Of a DNA stretch of 15,886 nucleotides, positions 15,500 to 15,886 are shown piece after piece; the first letter of the stretch is position 1; every line of letters starts with the position of its first letter. The notes beneath the pieces are model-generated. The model was not told the DNA's origin. It saw only the letters and a program-made list of their open reading frames with translations, and did no database searches. Location of the stretch: assembly GCA_031976395.1 (NCBI GenBank), contig DALYLJ010000069.1:1-15886 (forward strand), written 5' to 3'. The translations under genes and the position numbers were made by a program. Source of the DNA: UBA11164 sp002420085 (lineage in GTDB: Bacteria > Pseudomonadota > Gammaproteobacteria > Xanthomonadales > Xanthomonadaceae).

Positions 15500-15788
15500 G
15501 ACTGGCTCCGGGATGTGAGGTGGGGCCAATATGATGCCGCACCGGAGTGATTTCCAGCGGTGTTCGTCCGCCGCTCGGGAGCAAAAACGCGAGCCGCCCT
15601 GCATTTATTCGCAACCGCCGACCGTCCCGGAGCCATCCCGATTGAACCCGTCGCCCCGGATGCGGTCAGCGCTCATGCCACCCGTCGATTCGTACCCTCC
15701 GGCGCCCGACCGCTTAACTCCCGGTTCACCGCCGACTGCCATACTCGACACGTTCGGCGCCCAGACCACAGCTTCCGGAGTCCTGTCC
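15500..15788. other. Divergent intergenic region
   Basis: These 289 bases lie between grxC (minus) and the exported-protein gene (plus) and contain no convincing gene. It should carry both promoters. CATACT at 15740-15745 (plus) resembles a -10, five of six to consensus, but lacks a matching -35 at the right distance. No operator-like palindrome stood out. Confidence 0.45.
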
Positions 15789-15886
15789 GTGCCTCTCGCA
15801 TCGTCCCGAATCGCCCTCGCATGCGGCCTGGCACTGCTGTGCGCAGCACCCCGCCTGCTGCAAGCCCAGACCAGCAGCCCGCCCCC
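15789..15886 (+). CDS. N-terminus of an exported protein (partial)
   Basis: A GTG at 15789 preceded by GGAG 8 bases upstream opens a frame that runs off the right edge after 32 codons. The visible part is a signal peptide: MPLASSR, a hydrophobic core IALACGLALLCAA, then PRLLQAQTSSPP with probable cleavage at about LQA-Q. The product would be periplasmic, outer-membrane or secreted. LLCAA is not a clear lipobox because the cysteine is inside the core. The family cannot be told from this much. Confidence 0.6.
   Translation, partial: MPLASSRIALACGLALLCAAPRLLQAQTSSPP

Overview
This is a GC-rich window from a gammaproteobacterium, most likely of the Xanthomonadales/Lysobacterales or Wenzhouxiangella type. 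That placement is an inference. It rests on the run DUF6776-like protein, bactofilin, ErpA, NudC-type NUDIX hydrolase, AmpE-like protein, and on the roughly 334-residue NAD-type isocitrate dehydrogenase, both of which I associate with that group. A 100-N scaffold gap (5826-5925) and an abrupt acetyl-CoA synthetase scrap at the left edge suggest a draft or metagenome-derived assembly.

Layout: 1-4304, minus strand, holds a two-gene signalling unit. First is an 833-residue protein with a pseudo-HPt, a pseudo-receiver, an intact receiver, and degenerate GGDEF and EAL domains. Three bases later comes a membrane-bound hybrid histidine kinase whose 3' end is lost at the left edge. 4448-8277, plus strand, holds a housekeeping series starting from a good sigma70 promoter: coiled-coil membrane protein, bactofilin, [gap], erpA, nudC and ampE. 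A perfect 14-bp hairpin (8361-8395) ends both this series and the convergent operon.

8404-13439, minus strand, is the centrepiece: a compact four-gene porin-cytochrome operon. In transcription order it encodes a NapC/NirT tetraheme quinol dehydrogenase, a periplasmic EB_dh-type cytochrome with one CXXCH and one CX3CH site, a DmsE/MtrA/PioA decaheme cytochrome, and an MtrB/PioB outer-membrane barrel. Together they would carry electrons between the quinone pool and the cell exterior. No MtrC-like surface cytochrome and no molybdoenzyme lies in the cluster, and the barrel contains no cysteine. An FNR/FixK-type palindrome lies 134 bases upstream of the first gene, which suggests control by oxygen or another anaerobic signal.

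13652-15499, minus strand, holds NAD-type isocitrate dehydrogenase and a translationally coupled pair (glutaredoxin GrxC and an AhpD-like carboxymuconolactone decarboxylase family protein). At the right edge the first 32 codons of an exported protein begin on the plus strand. I saw no tRNA, rRNA, CRISPR array, insertion sequence or prophage.
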